Of a stretch of DNA of 64,000 nt, positions 46,143 to 57,300 are shown piece by piece (position 1 is the first letter of the stretch; each line of letters begins with the position of its first letter). A model generated the notes under the pieces. That model worked only from the letters and a program-made list of their open reading frames with translations, was not told the DNA's origin and ran no database searches. Source of the DNA: Chlorophyllum brunneum. Taxonomy: Eukaryota > Basidiomycota > Agaricomycetes > Agaricales > Agaricaceae. The DNA lies in the NCBI GenBank assembly GCA_963576785.1, contig OY756144.1, positions 2,356,001-2,420,000 on the forward strand. The letters are read 5' to 3'. A program made the translations under genes and the position numbers.

Positions 46143-47909
46143 ATTACTAAGTGATTTGTAGTACCGTTGTCAAGAGTGTTCCATAGTCTTAGATGACTAG
46201 ATCCCCATTATGTTTATATTGTTGATGCAGAGAAGGCTGGCCGCCCCTCAGAGTGTTAGATTGCTGTGGACAGTGCATTTCGGCTGTTTCACCGGTGCTC
46301 GAGCTACCTGAGTCTGTGATGGAGAGTAAGCATACGTCTACTACCTAGGAAAGAGGACGATAGACGTTGGTGCGTAGAAGATTCAGGGCAGCGGAAATTG
46401 GTTTTTCTTTTTTTCTTGGCGTGATTTGAACGGTCACTAGTCACTACCACCCTCGCATGCCCACTGCCATCCCATTGTCCATTTTTCTTTCTTTCTTGGT
46501 TTTTTGGCCTGGGTACCTGCATCGTTGTTTTTGCTGGTATTGAATGGTAACTGAGTGAGGCCACTGCAGTCGAATTTTTGAGTCAGGTGTTCCCGGCATC
46601 TCATATAAGTTCAAGTGCACTGAACTGACACTCCCAACCACGATATTGGCACCTACTTCACTGACATTTTCCCCGCTTCTACCCATACTCCAGGAACCTT
46701 CGGACACTCCTTCCCTCGGGCCGATACCCAGAACAGATACGGGTCTATTCCTGGTTTGTTGGCTTTTCTGGGTTTATGGTCGGAGGCTGATTTCAGGAGA
46801 TTACCCATTAGGACTCACACGTCATCGTCATGGTATGACTTTCCAGCGAAAAGTTGCCAGCATAGTTATCCCAGGGGTGCCACCTCGGCGTCCAACACTG
46901 TCCCTCAGGAGCAACAATCCGCCATAGATTAACCGTTTAGGTGTTTTCAGTTCATTGATAGGGAAATACTGCCAGTGAGCTGAGATCAAGCCTCTTGAAG
47001 CACTCAGGCTCGGTTGACCGACGACACTAGCCGAGGTGGGTTTATTGCGAACGTTGCCAGCTTCCGGCGATTTAACGAGTCATCCACGGGCCAGTCCAAT
47101 CTTCGAATCCCAAGGTCTATTTCAGAGCCCAGGCGTTTTATCTGCCCATAGCTAAACACATGCTTGAAGCTGTCCACGCGCTCAAGCTGTGGGCACTTAT
47201 GTACTCCGTGACCATGCTTCTACAGGAACAATCATTGACGAGGGAGAATCACTGCCCGGATCGGATGAAGAGCGACATCGGAACACTGGTGACCGGTGAA
47301 GGTTGACTAAATAATTCGGAGAAAGGTACGGCCGACGAATCATGTCTGATGGTTACACAAGCAGGTCAGCTCACCGCACACCTACTTACAAGCGTTTCAG
47401 CTCTGGGTTTTCAACCAGAGCTGTGGTGGGTCATTGGTAATTGAATCCGATACGCGAGGTTCGTCTCAACTTATTTTTATCAACCAAGCCCTGACAAGCA
47501 GCCCCCTCCTTGTCCTACCTTATCCTTCCCCGTCTCTGTTTACAACAGACATTTATTGGTTATTGGGAAACTGTTTGAACCCCCAAAAAGAAAATAGCTT
47601 CACAAAAGCCGAATAAGAAACGTTGAGGACGGATCCATCTGGGCGCGCTCAACACGTCAACCCAAAAGGTAGGAAGTTCTAGTACATGCACCACCTCCGG
47701 CGCTAACGCGCACAGAATGCACAGCCCAACCCTATTTTTGGGATTTCTCCCCCCGGTATCGTAACCCTCTATGAGTATAGGGGGAAATGAACCTCGCCTT
47801 ATATGCACGGAACCGGAATGGACAACCGGGGCCCATCAATTCTTAGTAAACCTCAACAACTAATAGCCCAAGCTCTCCTTACCTGTACCCCCGTAACTTT
47901 CACTCCTCC
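46143..47909. other. Intergenic region between tandem reductases
   Basis: About 1.77 kb. The part from about 47560 to 47760 resembles the upstream region of copy 1 (see 44234-44322). The remainder holds short frames without family features; one plus-strand frame at 46646-46927 is proline-rich but not supportable. No transposon ends recognised. Confidence 0.4.
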
Positions 47910-49402
47910 ATGTCGACTAGATCCACATCCCAGACAACAGGTCTCGCAAGATACCGCGTATTGTCGCCTAATGCTGGTGTGCATGTCTCGCCCATCCAAC
48001 TGGGTGCGATGAGCATCGGCGACCAGTGGGATGAAATGTCCAAAGAATCGAGCTTCAAGCTCTTGGATGCTTACTTCGACCACGGTGGCAACTTTATTGA
48101 TACCTCATCTAACTAGTGAGTACACCGCGAGGCATATTCTCATGGCGAGCAAATTACTGAGTCAGTCCCCCAACAGCCAAAACGGTTCCTCTGAGGAATT
48201 CATCGGCGAATGGGCGGAGATGCGTGGCATTCGTGACCAACTCTTCATCACGACTAAGGTGCGCATACCGGGCGAATATTCGGACTCCTGGAGTGACATC
48301 TTGGCGTACAGTATACTAGCAACCAAGCGAATAATCCATCCCTTGAGCAGAAGATTATGTATGTCGGGAATAATGCGAAGACGATGCGCATCAGCATCGA
48401 AACATCTCTGAGGAGACTCAGGACGAGTTACATCGACTTGTACTACCTCCACTGGTGGGATTGGGACACCAGTATAGAGGAGGTTATGCGATACCTGAAT
48501 GTCCTCGTGCAGCAGGGCAAGGTCTTGTATTTGGTACGCTCAGCCTTTGATCAGAGGGACAACAATTACTGACCGGGAAGTATTCGATTTGACAGGGTGT
48601 CTCTGACACTCCCGCTTGGGTCGTCGTGAAGGCAAATGCTTATGCTCGTCAGCATGGTCTCACCCCCTTCAGTGTTTATCAAGGCGCTTGGAACCTTTTA
48701 GAGAGATCGTTTGAGCGGGAAATAATTCCGATGGCTCGTTCCGAAGGTCAGCCTATCCTGAATTCATAAAACTATGGATGATGCTGATGTCGCTCAGGCC
48801 TCGCTTTGGCCCCTTGGGGTGTGCTTGCTGGAGGAAAGTTCCGGACAGACGAAGAGGAAGAACGTCGGAGGAAGACAGGCGAGAACGGAAGAACTGTGCT
48901 CAATCCTCATCGAGAACGAAACGAGCAGGAGAGGAAAGTTTGCAAGGCATTGGAGAAGGTTGCTGCTGAAGTGGGAGCGAGGCATATCACTGCTGGTACG
49001 TCATAATATCTGGGAACCACATAATCAGAAAGAAGCTGATTTATCTTCCTAGTTGCCATCGCATACATAATGCACAAGGCTACGCATGTGTTCCCAGTGA
49101 TTGGAGGCCGAAAGGTGGAACAGCTGCTAGCAAATTTAGAAGCACTTGATATCTCGTTGAGTCCGGATCAGATGAAGTACTTGGACAATGCAGCCGAGTT
49201 TGAACCCGGGTTCCCGTACTGGATGATCGTGAGTACAGTTATATCATAATATAGCAGGATCCTGGCTGATCACCGTTACAAGGGCAATGGCACTACTTAC
49301 TGGGATTTCATGTTGATGAGTGGACATATCGACAAACAGCCGTATGCGGAGCCGATTCGACCCAGCTCAAATCTACTCAAGAAAAACAAGGGAACTGGAT
49401 AA
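47910..49402 (+). CDS. Aldo/keto reductase (aryl-alcohol dehydrogenase-like), tandem copy 2
   Basis: Seven exons, 47910..48115, 48177..48258, 48312..48533, 48596..48746, 48798..48995, 49053..49228 and 49283..49402, all phase-consistent, give 384 residues, normal for fungal AKR9-type enzymes. These NADPH-dependent TIM-barrel enzymes reduce aldehydes and ketones, including aryl aldehydes in lignin turnover or polyketide intermediates. Seen: start of barrel [15 protein letters not shown], catalytic Asp and Tyr in [19 protein letters not shown], Lys in LFITTK, His in [18 protein letters not shown], and cofactor-binding [20 protein letters not shown] near the C-terminus. Nearly identical to copy 1 over exons 3-4, including similar introns, so the duplication is recent or homogenised by gene conversion. 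No signal peptide. Substrate unknown. Confidence 0.88.
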
Positions 49403-49998
49403 AGATTATGGGACTCTACACCCAAGGATGGTATCTCCGCTGTTTTGTAGCACCGGTGTCAAGCGCTGGGTAGATGTGTCAAGCGGCGTCCACCATGTAT
49501 CAAGCCTCATCGCTGGCGGTAAACCGGAGCAGAACAAGGTTTTATGTCGTTGATGCAGTGTTATCATCTGTATGTGGAGCTGAAGATCGGAATGGATAGA
49601 TGTCTGCCTGAAACGCTAGACCGTCGTCGTCGTCCTTTTTTTGACATCTGAGGGAAACATCTCTCAACCTAGCCCACTACGACTGTCCACTGTCTCATGG
49701 GCCTCATCGAGGGCGCAGCCCATAATTAAACAGGTCTCTTAGTGACTCTGAGCTTTAGTTGGACCTGTCAAGTCTTGCTGTGGGCAATGACTCCGAGCCT
49801 CATGGGAGCTGTGGCTATGTATGGTAAGGCGTGTTCATCAAAATCATGATCATCTGGTAATAGCGCGCTATTCAGCTCGCGCATCATTCATGAGCATCTC
49901 CCATCCTTGGAAACACAGGGTCCTGACAGAACTTTATAAGGCATTGTCCCTGCTATGTGTACCGCATACTCTGTCCTTTTACTCTCAGCTGAATTCTC
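49403..49998. other. Intergenic region 49403-49998
   Basis: About 600 bp between reductase copy 2 and the patatin-like gene. Contains T-rich sequence near 49636 (TCCTTTTTTTGACATC). No supportable gene; presumably the patatin gene promoter. Confidence 0.4.
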
Positions 49999-52776
49999 AT
50001 GGCTATCGTAGAGATTGCAAAGTCCGTTACCACTTGCTTAATCGAAGCGGAGAACGACGTGACGTCCTCGCGGATATGGTTCAAGTCGAAACCTGTGGAT
50101 CGAACGTTCTGTTATCGTGTTGCACAGCTCCAGTTGTTGACAGACTCAAGTGACCAGGGCTATACCAACGCGGACATTCTCAATCCAGGTTTCTGGAGCT
50201 GGTTCGAAATCGTTATTTTACCGGACGAAAACAGTGACAACCCCAGGACCAAGGATGGAAAGGAATTGGCGTGGCACAGTCATGGAAACAGGTCGGATCC
50301 AGAAGATACTCCGACTAGTGTCAGTAGGTGCTACGGAAAGGTTTTCGACCGGAGAGAAGAAATTTTGGATGCTTTGGAGGTGAGTATACTTTCCCGGGAT
50401 GAGTGCTATTGCTCACGCAAATTTCGTCAAGGTCGGTAATGTGGTCGCAGTTCGCGTTTGTGCTCGGCATTATGGATGGTTTAATCACGCATGGCAAGGA
50501 CGTCTGTATGCAAAAGTCCTCGACGAAGGTATGGAAGCTGGTATGTTTCCACTGGTCACTGATCCATGTACGGCACCTGCAGATCTGTTCTCACCGATGT
50601 CATGGACTTTACGCTCGATTGTAACACCTGAAATACCCGACAGTGTAGAGAATGGTGTGTACACCCTCGTCTCACCATTCGAAAGTCAGGTCCAAGCCGA
50701 AAGCAGCGACATAGCGTCGAAAATCTGGTTCATGACGCCCGTAAGCCTGAGAGACTAGGTTAACCTCTGACACCCGAAGCTCAATTTCCGTTTTTAGGTG
50801 CTCGACCAGTTCGTAGTGAACAAGATAGAAGATATACGGCTTTTCACTGTTGCACACCATCAAAACCATGTCAGTAGGGGGGTCGAGGAGAAATGGAGTT
50901 GGTTTGACCTCGTCATTCTTGAAAGCCCGGAGGCTACGAAACCAAGGGTCAAGAATGGCCGTTCTCTAGTGTGGCTAAGCCACAGAACCACAGCGAGTGG
51001 AGATAAAGATCGCGAACAGGCCGGAAGACTCTTTAATTCACAGGATGAGCTCCTGAGGCTAGTCGAGGTGTGTTACTTGATATGATAGTCTCCTTGACAT
51101 CGCTGACACAAGGTTCCTCCAGCCCGGGAACGTAATTGCTATTCGAGTTTGTGCGCAATTCAGAGGTTGGGAGACTCATGCTCACAGTGGTCGACTCGTT
51201 GTTCGTATATCCAACAAGGGTGAGGGACGGAGAACTATGAAATTTGAGGAGGCTCTCATAGTATCTTACCTTGCAGGACCACACAGACCACCCAGTCCGT
51301 CTGTCTATGACTGGGGCTCGATTCTGAGCCAAAAAGCAGAGCTGCAGAAGAAGCTTCAGGCTTTCCTTAAATCAGTCAATGGCGGGACCAACGGAACGAC
51401 ATCGATTGAATCCAATCTCTTGAACAAAGAGGTGCGAGCCGACCTTGATTATGGCGCAGGAGACAAACCACTCAAGCTACTATCCCTGGGTGAGTGTAAC
51501 TTCACGGACAACCACGTCCACTGTAGGCTAATGACACTCAGACGGGGGAGGTGTTCGAGGGATTTCTTGCTTGTATATCCTCAAAGATATCATGAGCCGC
51601 GTCACCGGAAATTCCAGCGCAAAGCCTTGCGAATACTTCGACATGATAGCTGGAACGAGTACAGGGGGGTACGTTACACATTTCAGAACAACGGGGACGA
51701 GGTTCTCATTTCGCATGACTTAGGCTCATCGCAATTATGCTCGGAAGGCTGCGAATGACTGTGGATGAATGCATTGAAGCATATCAGCAATTAGCATCCG
51801 AAATCTTCGAAGCTAGCACCCTGAACAAGGTAGAAGACATGGTTGATTCTGGTGCACGCTATTCCGCAAAGGCTCTCGAGAACGCAGTCAAAAAAATAGT
51901 GAAGCAATACACGGGCGACGAGAATGCGCCAATGCGCGATCCCTCAGAAAATTCTTGCAAAGTGTAGGCATTATTCGCTGTTTATTAGCATGAAACAGCT
52001 GAATCTAACTTCATGATAGCTTTGTTGTGGCAACCCGAGCAGATAATATCAGCAATCGCGTGGCGACGCATCTTCGTACTTATACTAATCCCAACATGGA
52101 CAAGTCCTTTGCGGATTATGAAATATGGGAAGCAGCTCGAGCTACGTCGGCAGCACCAACATATTTCCCTCGAATCAAGCTCGGTAACTATGAATATGTC
52201 GACGGTGGGGTAGGCTTCAATAATCCAGTACTCTTGTAAGTAGATTCTTTTCCAACTCATGCATCCGCTGACACGGTAGACGAAACAAGACTCATGGGAG
52301 AGGCCCGCATCTATTATGGATTCGCAAGACAGTTCGGATGCATATTGACCCTGGGGACGGGAATGACTCCAAACATCTCGCTGCCACCCGAAGGAACAAA
52401 CGTGTTCAATAATATCATGGGGACTGCCGAATTGGTAAAGGACATGTACGAACTTGCCACCGAGAGTGAGCAAGCGAACCAAATGGCCGGAATGTTGGTG
52501 AAAGCAGACCGCTATTACCGATTCAACGTTGGCGTTAAGATTGCTGAGAAGAAGTGGATAGAGAAAGTTGACCCCCCTCTATTCGAGAGATGGTTCGGGA
52601 AGAAGCCGAAAGAGGTGGAGCGGTTTACACCTGAGGACTGGGCCAACGTCACAATCACTCTGGACGATTATAAAGGGATGGGCACCTTTGTCCAACTGAC
52701 GAAACAATACCTGAAGGGAGAAGTACCGCGGTTGGATGAGTGTGCTTCGAAATTATCATCCAAACGTGCTGCATGA
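49999..52776 (+). CDS. Patatin-like phospholipase with duplicated N-terminal module
   Basis: Nine exons, 49999..50379, 50432..50740, 50798..51067, 51123..51219, 51277..51489, 51542..51668, 51724..51963, 52020..52235 and 52290..52776, with all phases agreeing, give 779 residues. The patatin domain begins near residue 420: oxyanion loop DGGGVRGIS, nucleophile motif GTSTGG, and the dyad Asp in [13 protein letters not shown], so the catalytic Ser-Asp pair is complete. It should hydrolyse membrane phospholipids. The first 355 residues are two copies of a module of about 130 residues: SRIWFKSKP...[10 protein letters not shown]...[15 protein letters not shown] against SKIWFMTP...[10 protein letters not shown]...[15 protein letters not shown]. 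In both copies a phase-0 intron falls just before the GNV block. I do not recognise this module. No NACHT or TPR follows the patatin domain, unlike many fungal NLRs; a helical tail ends the protein. Confidence 0.88.
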
Positions 52777-53008
52777 TTACAGTATCGAGGCTTCGGGTTT
52801 CAAGGGTCGTTGGGATTATCTTTATTCACCCCATATAAGTATGTAGGAGTAGACAATTTATTTAAATGGTTCGAGATCTGCCGAGTGTCATTAATATTAT
52901 ACCTAACATTATATTTCCCGGAAGCGGCTCCGGAACAATTGATGTACTTGATGACCCACTTATTCAGCGCTCCTTGTTCTTCTTCTCCCTCGTATCTTGG
53001 GTCCTTAG

Positions 53009-54178
53009 ATGACTACAGAGGATTCTTCGCCCATGCAGCATGCCTTTGCTGGTCATCTTGGACATCTCACGGTGGAGCAAGAAGAAGCTCTCGTAACATT
53101 CAAGGCCAACCTCTCCAAGGCCAGTTTATACCAGTCCCCGGCCGACGGTCTGGATGCTTCTCATGACGATGCAACACTGTTGTAAGCCGACAAGCATATT
53201 GGCTTACTCCTCTTCTCCAGAGTAACTAAAATTTCGTTCTAGGCGTTTCCTGCGGGCTAGAAGCTGGCAGCCAAGTGCGGCGCAGAAACAGTTCCAAGAC
53301 GCTGAGAATTGGAGGTTGAAATACGATGTTCACAATCTTTATGCTGGATTTGACCCAGAAGAGTTCGAGCGTTCGAAGAGGTTCTACCCGAGGTGGACTG
53401 GTCATCGTGACAAGGTATGTAACACTCAATTATTATCCTGCTCCCAGTTCTCAATTAGGAGAAGAAAGGATTGCCTCTTTATGTCTACCGTCTGGCTTCC
53501 CTAGAGCCCGTAGAAAAGGAGTTGAATGCTATACCAGCAGATAGGCGGTATCAATGCCTGTATGTCATGAATCCCTCGAAATATTTCCGCCTTTGCTGAA
53601 TCGAGTCAGCTAGTATAGTTCTGTACGAGCTCATGACGAGGTTCAGCTTCCCATTATGCAGCGCCCTTCCTCACCCTTCTAGTTCGACGCCGATATCATC
53701 TACAACGTCCATCATTGATTTGGGCGGTGTTTCCCTTACAGCCATGTGGAGGCTACGCAACCATTTGCAGGAAGCATCTCGCCTAGCGACAGCAAATTAT
53801 CCAGAAACCTTAGGCACGATTGCTGTTGTGAACGCCCCCTCCTTCTTTCCGACAGTCTGGGGTTGGATAAAAGTAAGTTTTAAGATTTCTCTGATGACCT
53901 ATCTTCTGACATCAGGTTTTCAGGGTTGGTTCGACGAAGGAACTCGGAATAAGATAAATATATTGGGAAAAGATCCGGGCCCTAAACTCCTAGAGCTTAT
54001 CCATGCCGAGGACCTGCCCCAATCTTATGGCGGTGCGCTAGAGTGGACTTACGAAGAGGAGCCCGACCTAGATGATGCTGCCCAGCAGCTCATCGGAGAA
54101 ATGCCCAAAGGCCCATTTATTTTTGTGAATGAAAAGGTAGAGAAACCGTCCGTTGTAGAGCAGGAAACGCAGAACTAG
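53009..54178 (+). CDS. Sec14-type phosphatidylinositol transfer protein (CRAL-TRIO)
   Basis: Five exons, 53009..53181, 53243..53414, 53459..53559, 53614..53872 and 53924..54178, in phase, give 319 residues. Sec14 proteins exchange phosphatidylinositol and phosphatidylcholine and couple lipid metabolism to Golgi and endosome traffic. The CRAL-TRIO N-terminal lobe is seen in DDATLLRFLRARSWQPSAAQK. The lipid-binding lobe shows SIIDLGGVSLTAMWRLRNHLQEAS, then NYPETLGTIAVVNAPSFFPTVWGWIK and GWFDEGTRNKINILG, and DLPQSYGG. The C-terminus is acidic (TYEEEPDLDD) and ends KPSVVEQETQN. No membrane segment. Only 230 bp after the patatin-like gene on the same strand; another lipid-acting gene, but adjacency alone does not show shared function. 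Confidence 0.9.
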
Positions 54179-54333
54179 AGTTTATTACATAGCTTACATG
54201 GTATCTTCTCCTGATTAATGTTTAGCAATACCCTCTACAATTACCATATAATCGGAAATAGTGAAGAGAAAAGGATTGGGCGGTAAAGCGCGAAGCATGC
54301 AGTGGATATGCGGAATCTACTTAATAAAAATCT

Positions 54334-57300
54334 TCAAGCAAATTCCAGTTCGTCGTCAGGTTCAGCAGTAACACCATCTTCATTCCAGATGGCGAGAAAC
54401 TACAGAATCTTAAATTCGACTAGATTCCTAGAAAATGGACCAACTCACTTTGGTTTTTTGACCTTTTATGTCCTCGGTAGTCAACATCGGGGAGGTGGCG
54501 TAGGGTAGACGGTCCCATGAAATAGGCTTGTCATGACGTCTTGTAGCGGGTTTATCGCCTGCAGCGCTCTTTTTGCCAATAACGAATTTATTGCATTTTC
54601 TGCGGTCGAATCAGCTCTGAATCGGGTAACGTGGGCAACGACAGACGTACTCTTCAGACAACGAATAAAGTGACTTGAGATGAGCTTTCAGTAGCATCAC
54701 CATAGAGATGATTACACTTGTTCGCATCAAGGGAAGCTTGTCGAGGTTGTCTTCATCGGGCACTGGCGCTACCGGAGTATTCTGGGGCTCTGGAGGTAAG
54801 TTGGTGGACAACACATTCTGTAGGGTAAGGATTAGTACCAATACTACAAGCTGTGGGTCTGAAACGCACAGTATCAGGGTTTGCTTGGGACACACTCTCC
54901 GACACAGGTTGTAATGGTGCGTGTAGTTGGCTTAACAAGTGAGAAGGGGAGATCAACTCGAGCAGCTGCATGCCAGTCGTCGACAGAGCTGTAGTGAGGT
55001 GCTTTATCACTGTGATAACCTCTTCCTGTGTCTTGTAGTCGAAGGTAGCAAAATTCTCGGCCATGTACCTCATGAAATCAACGTCGTCCTGATGTGTTGA
55101 TCAATGCCTATGCCCTACCGCACGGATGGATGGATCGACTTACCTGGCTAGACCTGTAATCAGAATTTTCCTGGAATACCTTGACTAACGACTTGAGGAA
55201 CTCTTGACGCTGCAGTCTCTTCTCCCGGACAAGTGAGAACCACCGTTGCAAAAGTGCGACGGGAGTTGCGTCGATGCGGTAGCCTTCCATGGATTAGATC
55301 AAATTCATAGGTAAATGGAAGGCTGCACGCTCACCTTTAACGACTTGGGAACCAACAACTTTCTTCTGATAGTCAAACGAAGCTCGCGCGCTGACGATGT
55401 ACCTTGTATTAAGTAGTGAGGCGTGTTTCCCCTGAAGGATTGCATGTAATGCGGTAGCGCGATTGCTCAAGCTTGTAATGGGACTAGTCTCGAGGGCAAT
55501 GATGACTGGGAATGACTGGAGAGGATGGGCCAGGCCCTGCTTGATTGTGAAACTCAAAACATCCACGGCGGCAGCCTGATTCTGAGATGCAGGCGAAAGG
55601 GCAGCCTCCAGAACTTGACCCAGGTACCGTTGCACAATAGCAGAACTAACGCTGCAAGCCATGGTAAGGACCTAGTACTACAACAAGCCATTGGGACGTA
55701 CCCGGAGTCGGCGAAACCATCAGTGTTTCCGACTAGTTCATCCATGTTGACGTCGGTGGACTTGTTCGACTTGGCCTTCGTGGTCTCTATCATGGCAAAT
55801 GTATTGAGATCACGGGTGTATCTAACCAAACATAAGCTTACCCTTCAACTGTGTCGAGTGTTTCTCGGATTCTGACACCAAGAACTCCTGCATGATCCTG
55901 AGGATACGACCTTTACCATCTTCTTCGGGTGAAGCGAAAATAGCGTCCATGATACTCGCAGAGCGCTCCTTTGTCATCAGTGTGGGTTGGGCCCGGAACA
56001 AGAACCCTATTGATAGGGACTTGAGCACGTAAAAAGAGTAATCGTGGATGACAAGGACATACCAAGACACTGCAGAGTCCTTCCACGAACCATCGGGGTG
56101 CCATGATGTTTCTCGTATAGCTGTAGCAGGGTGTCGTAGATATGCTCTACGATTGGACCCTACAAATTCGGCTAAATATTTGGATACTTTTAGTGTGGTG
56201 CGACTGACTTTGGAAATAGCGTCAAGGTCCTTGGCAAGGGCTGCGGGGAAAGTTAAGATAAGACATGAGAAGGTTGTATAACGATGTACCTCCGTTCTCG
56301 GTCCTCAACCGATCGAAATTACAATGTTCTCCGAGTAAGGCGACAATTAAAATTAATATTACTAGCGGTCGGGCCTCCTTGTCCTCCATCGGTGCACTGG
56401 CAGGACGCTTGAGAGCTTGCTGTAGCCGAACTAGAGGGCCGTTCAATTAAAATCCCTTGAGTCATGGTTTCGTACTCACTGTTACACGATTTGAGGAGGT
56501 TGACCAAACGAATGAAATCGTGCGTGAGGTGTTGTACAACAACACACATACAACCAACAGCCTCTTGCAAAATCTAAACATATATTGGAGACTTGTTGTT
56601 TCGGGGTTGATCGAGAGCTAACCTGAACACCACCACTACCGGAAGGTTTGATGATCATGGGCTGCAAGGCCGATTGTAGTTCCTGTCCAAACTTGCCCGC
56701 TTTCTGTGGCATATGGGGGATCGACACGCGGAAAATCTTGAGTAGATAATCTGTCGTTATTAGCTCTTCGCTCTGGAGCCAAACATCAGAGATATACAAC
56801 GGGAAAAAGTTACACTCACTGTTGAAGCGTTTTTGAGGTACGGAAGTAGTGTCGATGCATTCGTACCAGAGAGGACGGGTGGATATGCTGAAGTAAATAA
56901 ATAAATAGTCCTTATGCAATTAACCACAGTCTTTTGTTCGAACTCATTAATCCAGAGGCGAGGTCGCACGAAAAACTGATACTCACGAATCCAGGCAAAT
57001 CTGTAGCATCCACTAGTCCATCAATTAACGTTTCGCAAATCTCCGAATAGCGTGCATGTAGAGCGGGAACCTCGGTCTCCGGCTTCTCTGCCATAATTTT
57101 ATGCAGTAAATCCTCGAGTGGCGACTGCCGCTCCTTAAACTGAGCAGCAGTACCCATAATTACAATCACTTTGGCCAGGGTCGAATTCTTGTCGCTTAGA
57201 TTGTGGTTCGTCGAAATGGACTTGCCTCGAATGTTGGCTGAAGTGAAAGATGCTGTTGGGAACCATAATTCTTCAATGGTTTTGGTTGCGAGTTCTTTGA

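Noticed and set aside
46304..46927. Open frames on both strands between the two reductases
   Set aside because: Low-complexity Lys/Arg/Pro composition from A/G- and C/T-rich DNA; no splice sites linking them and no family resemblance.
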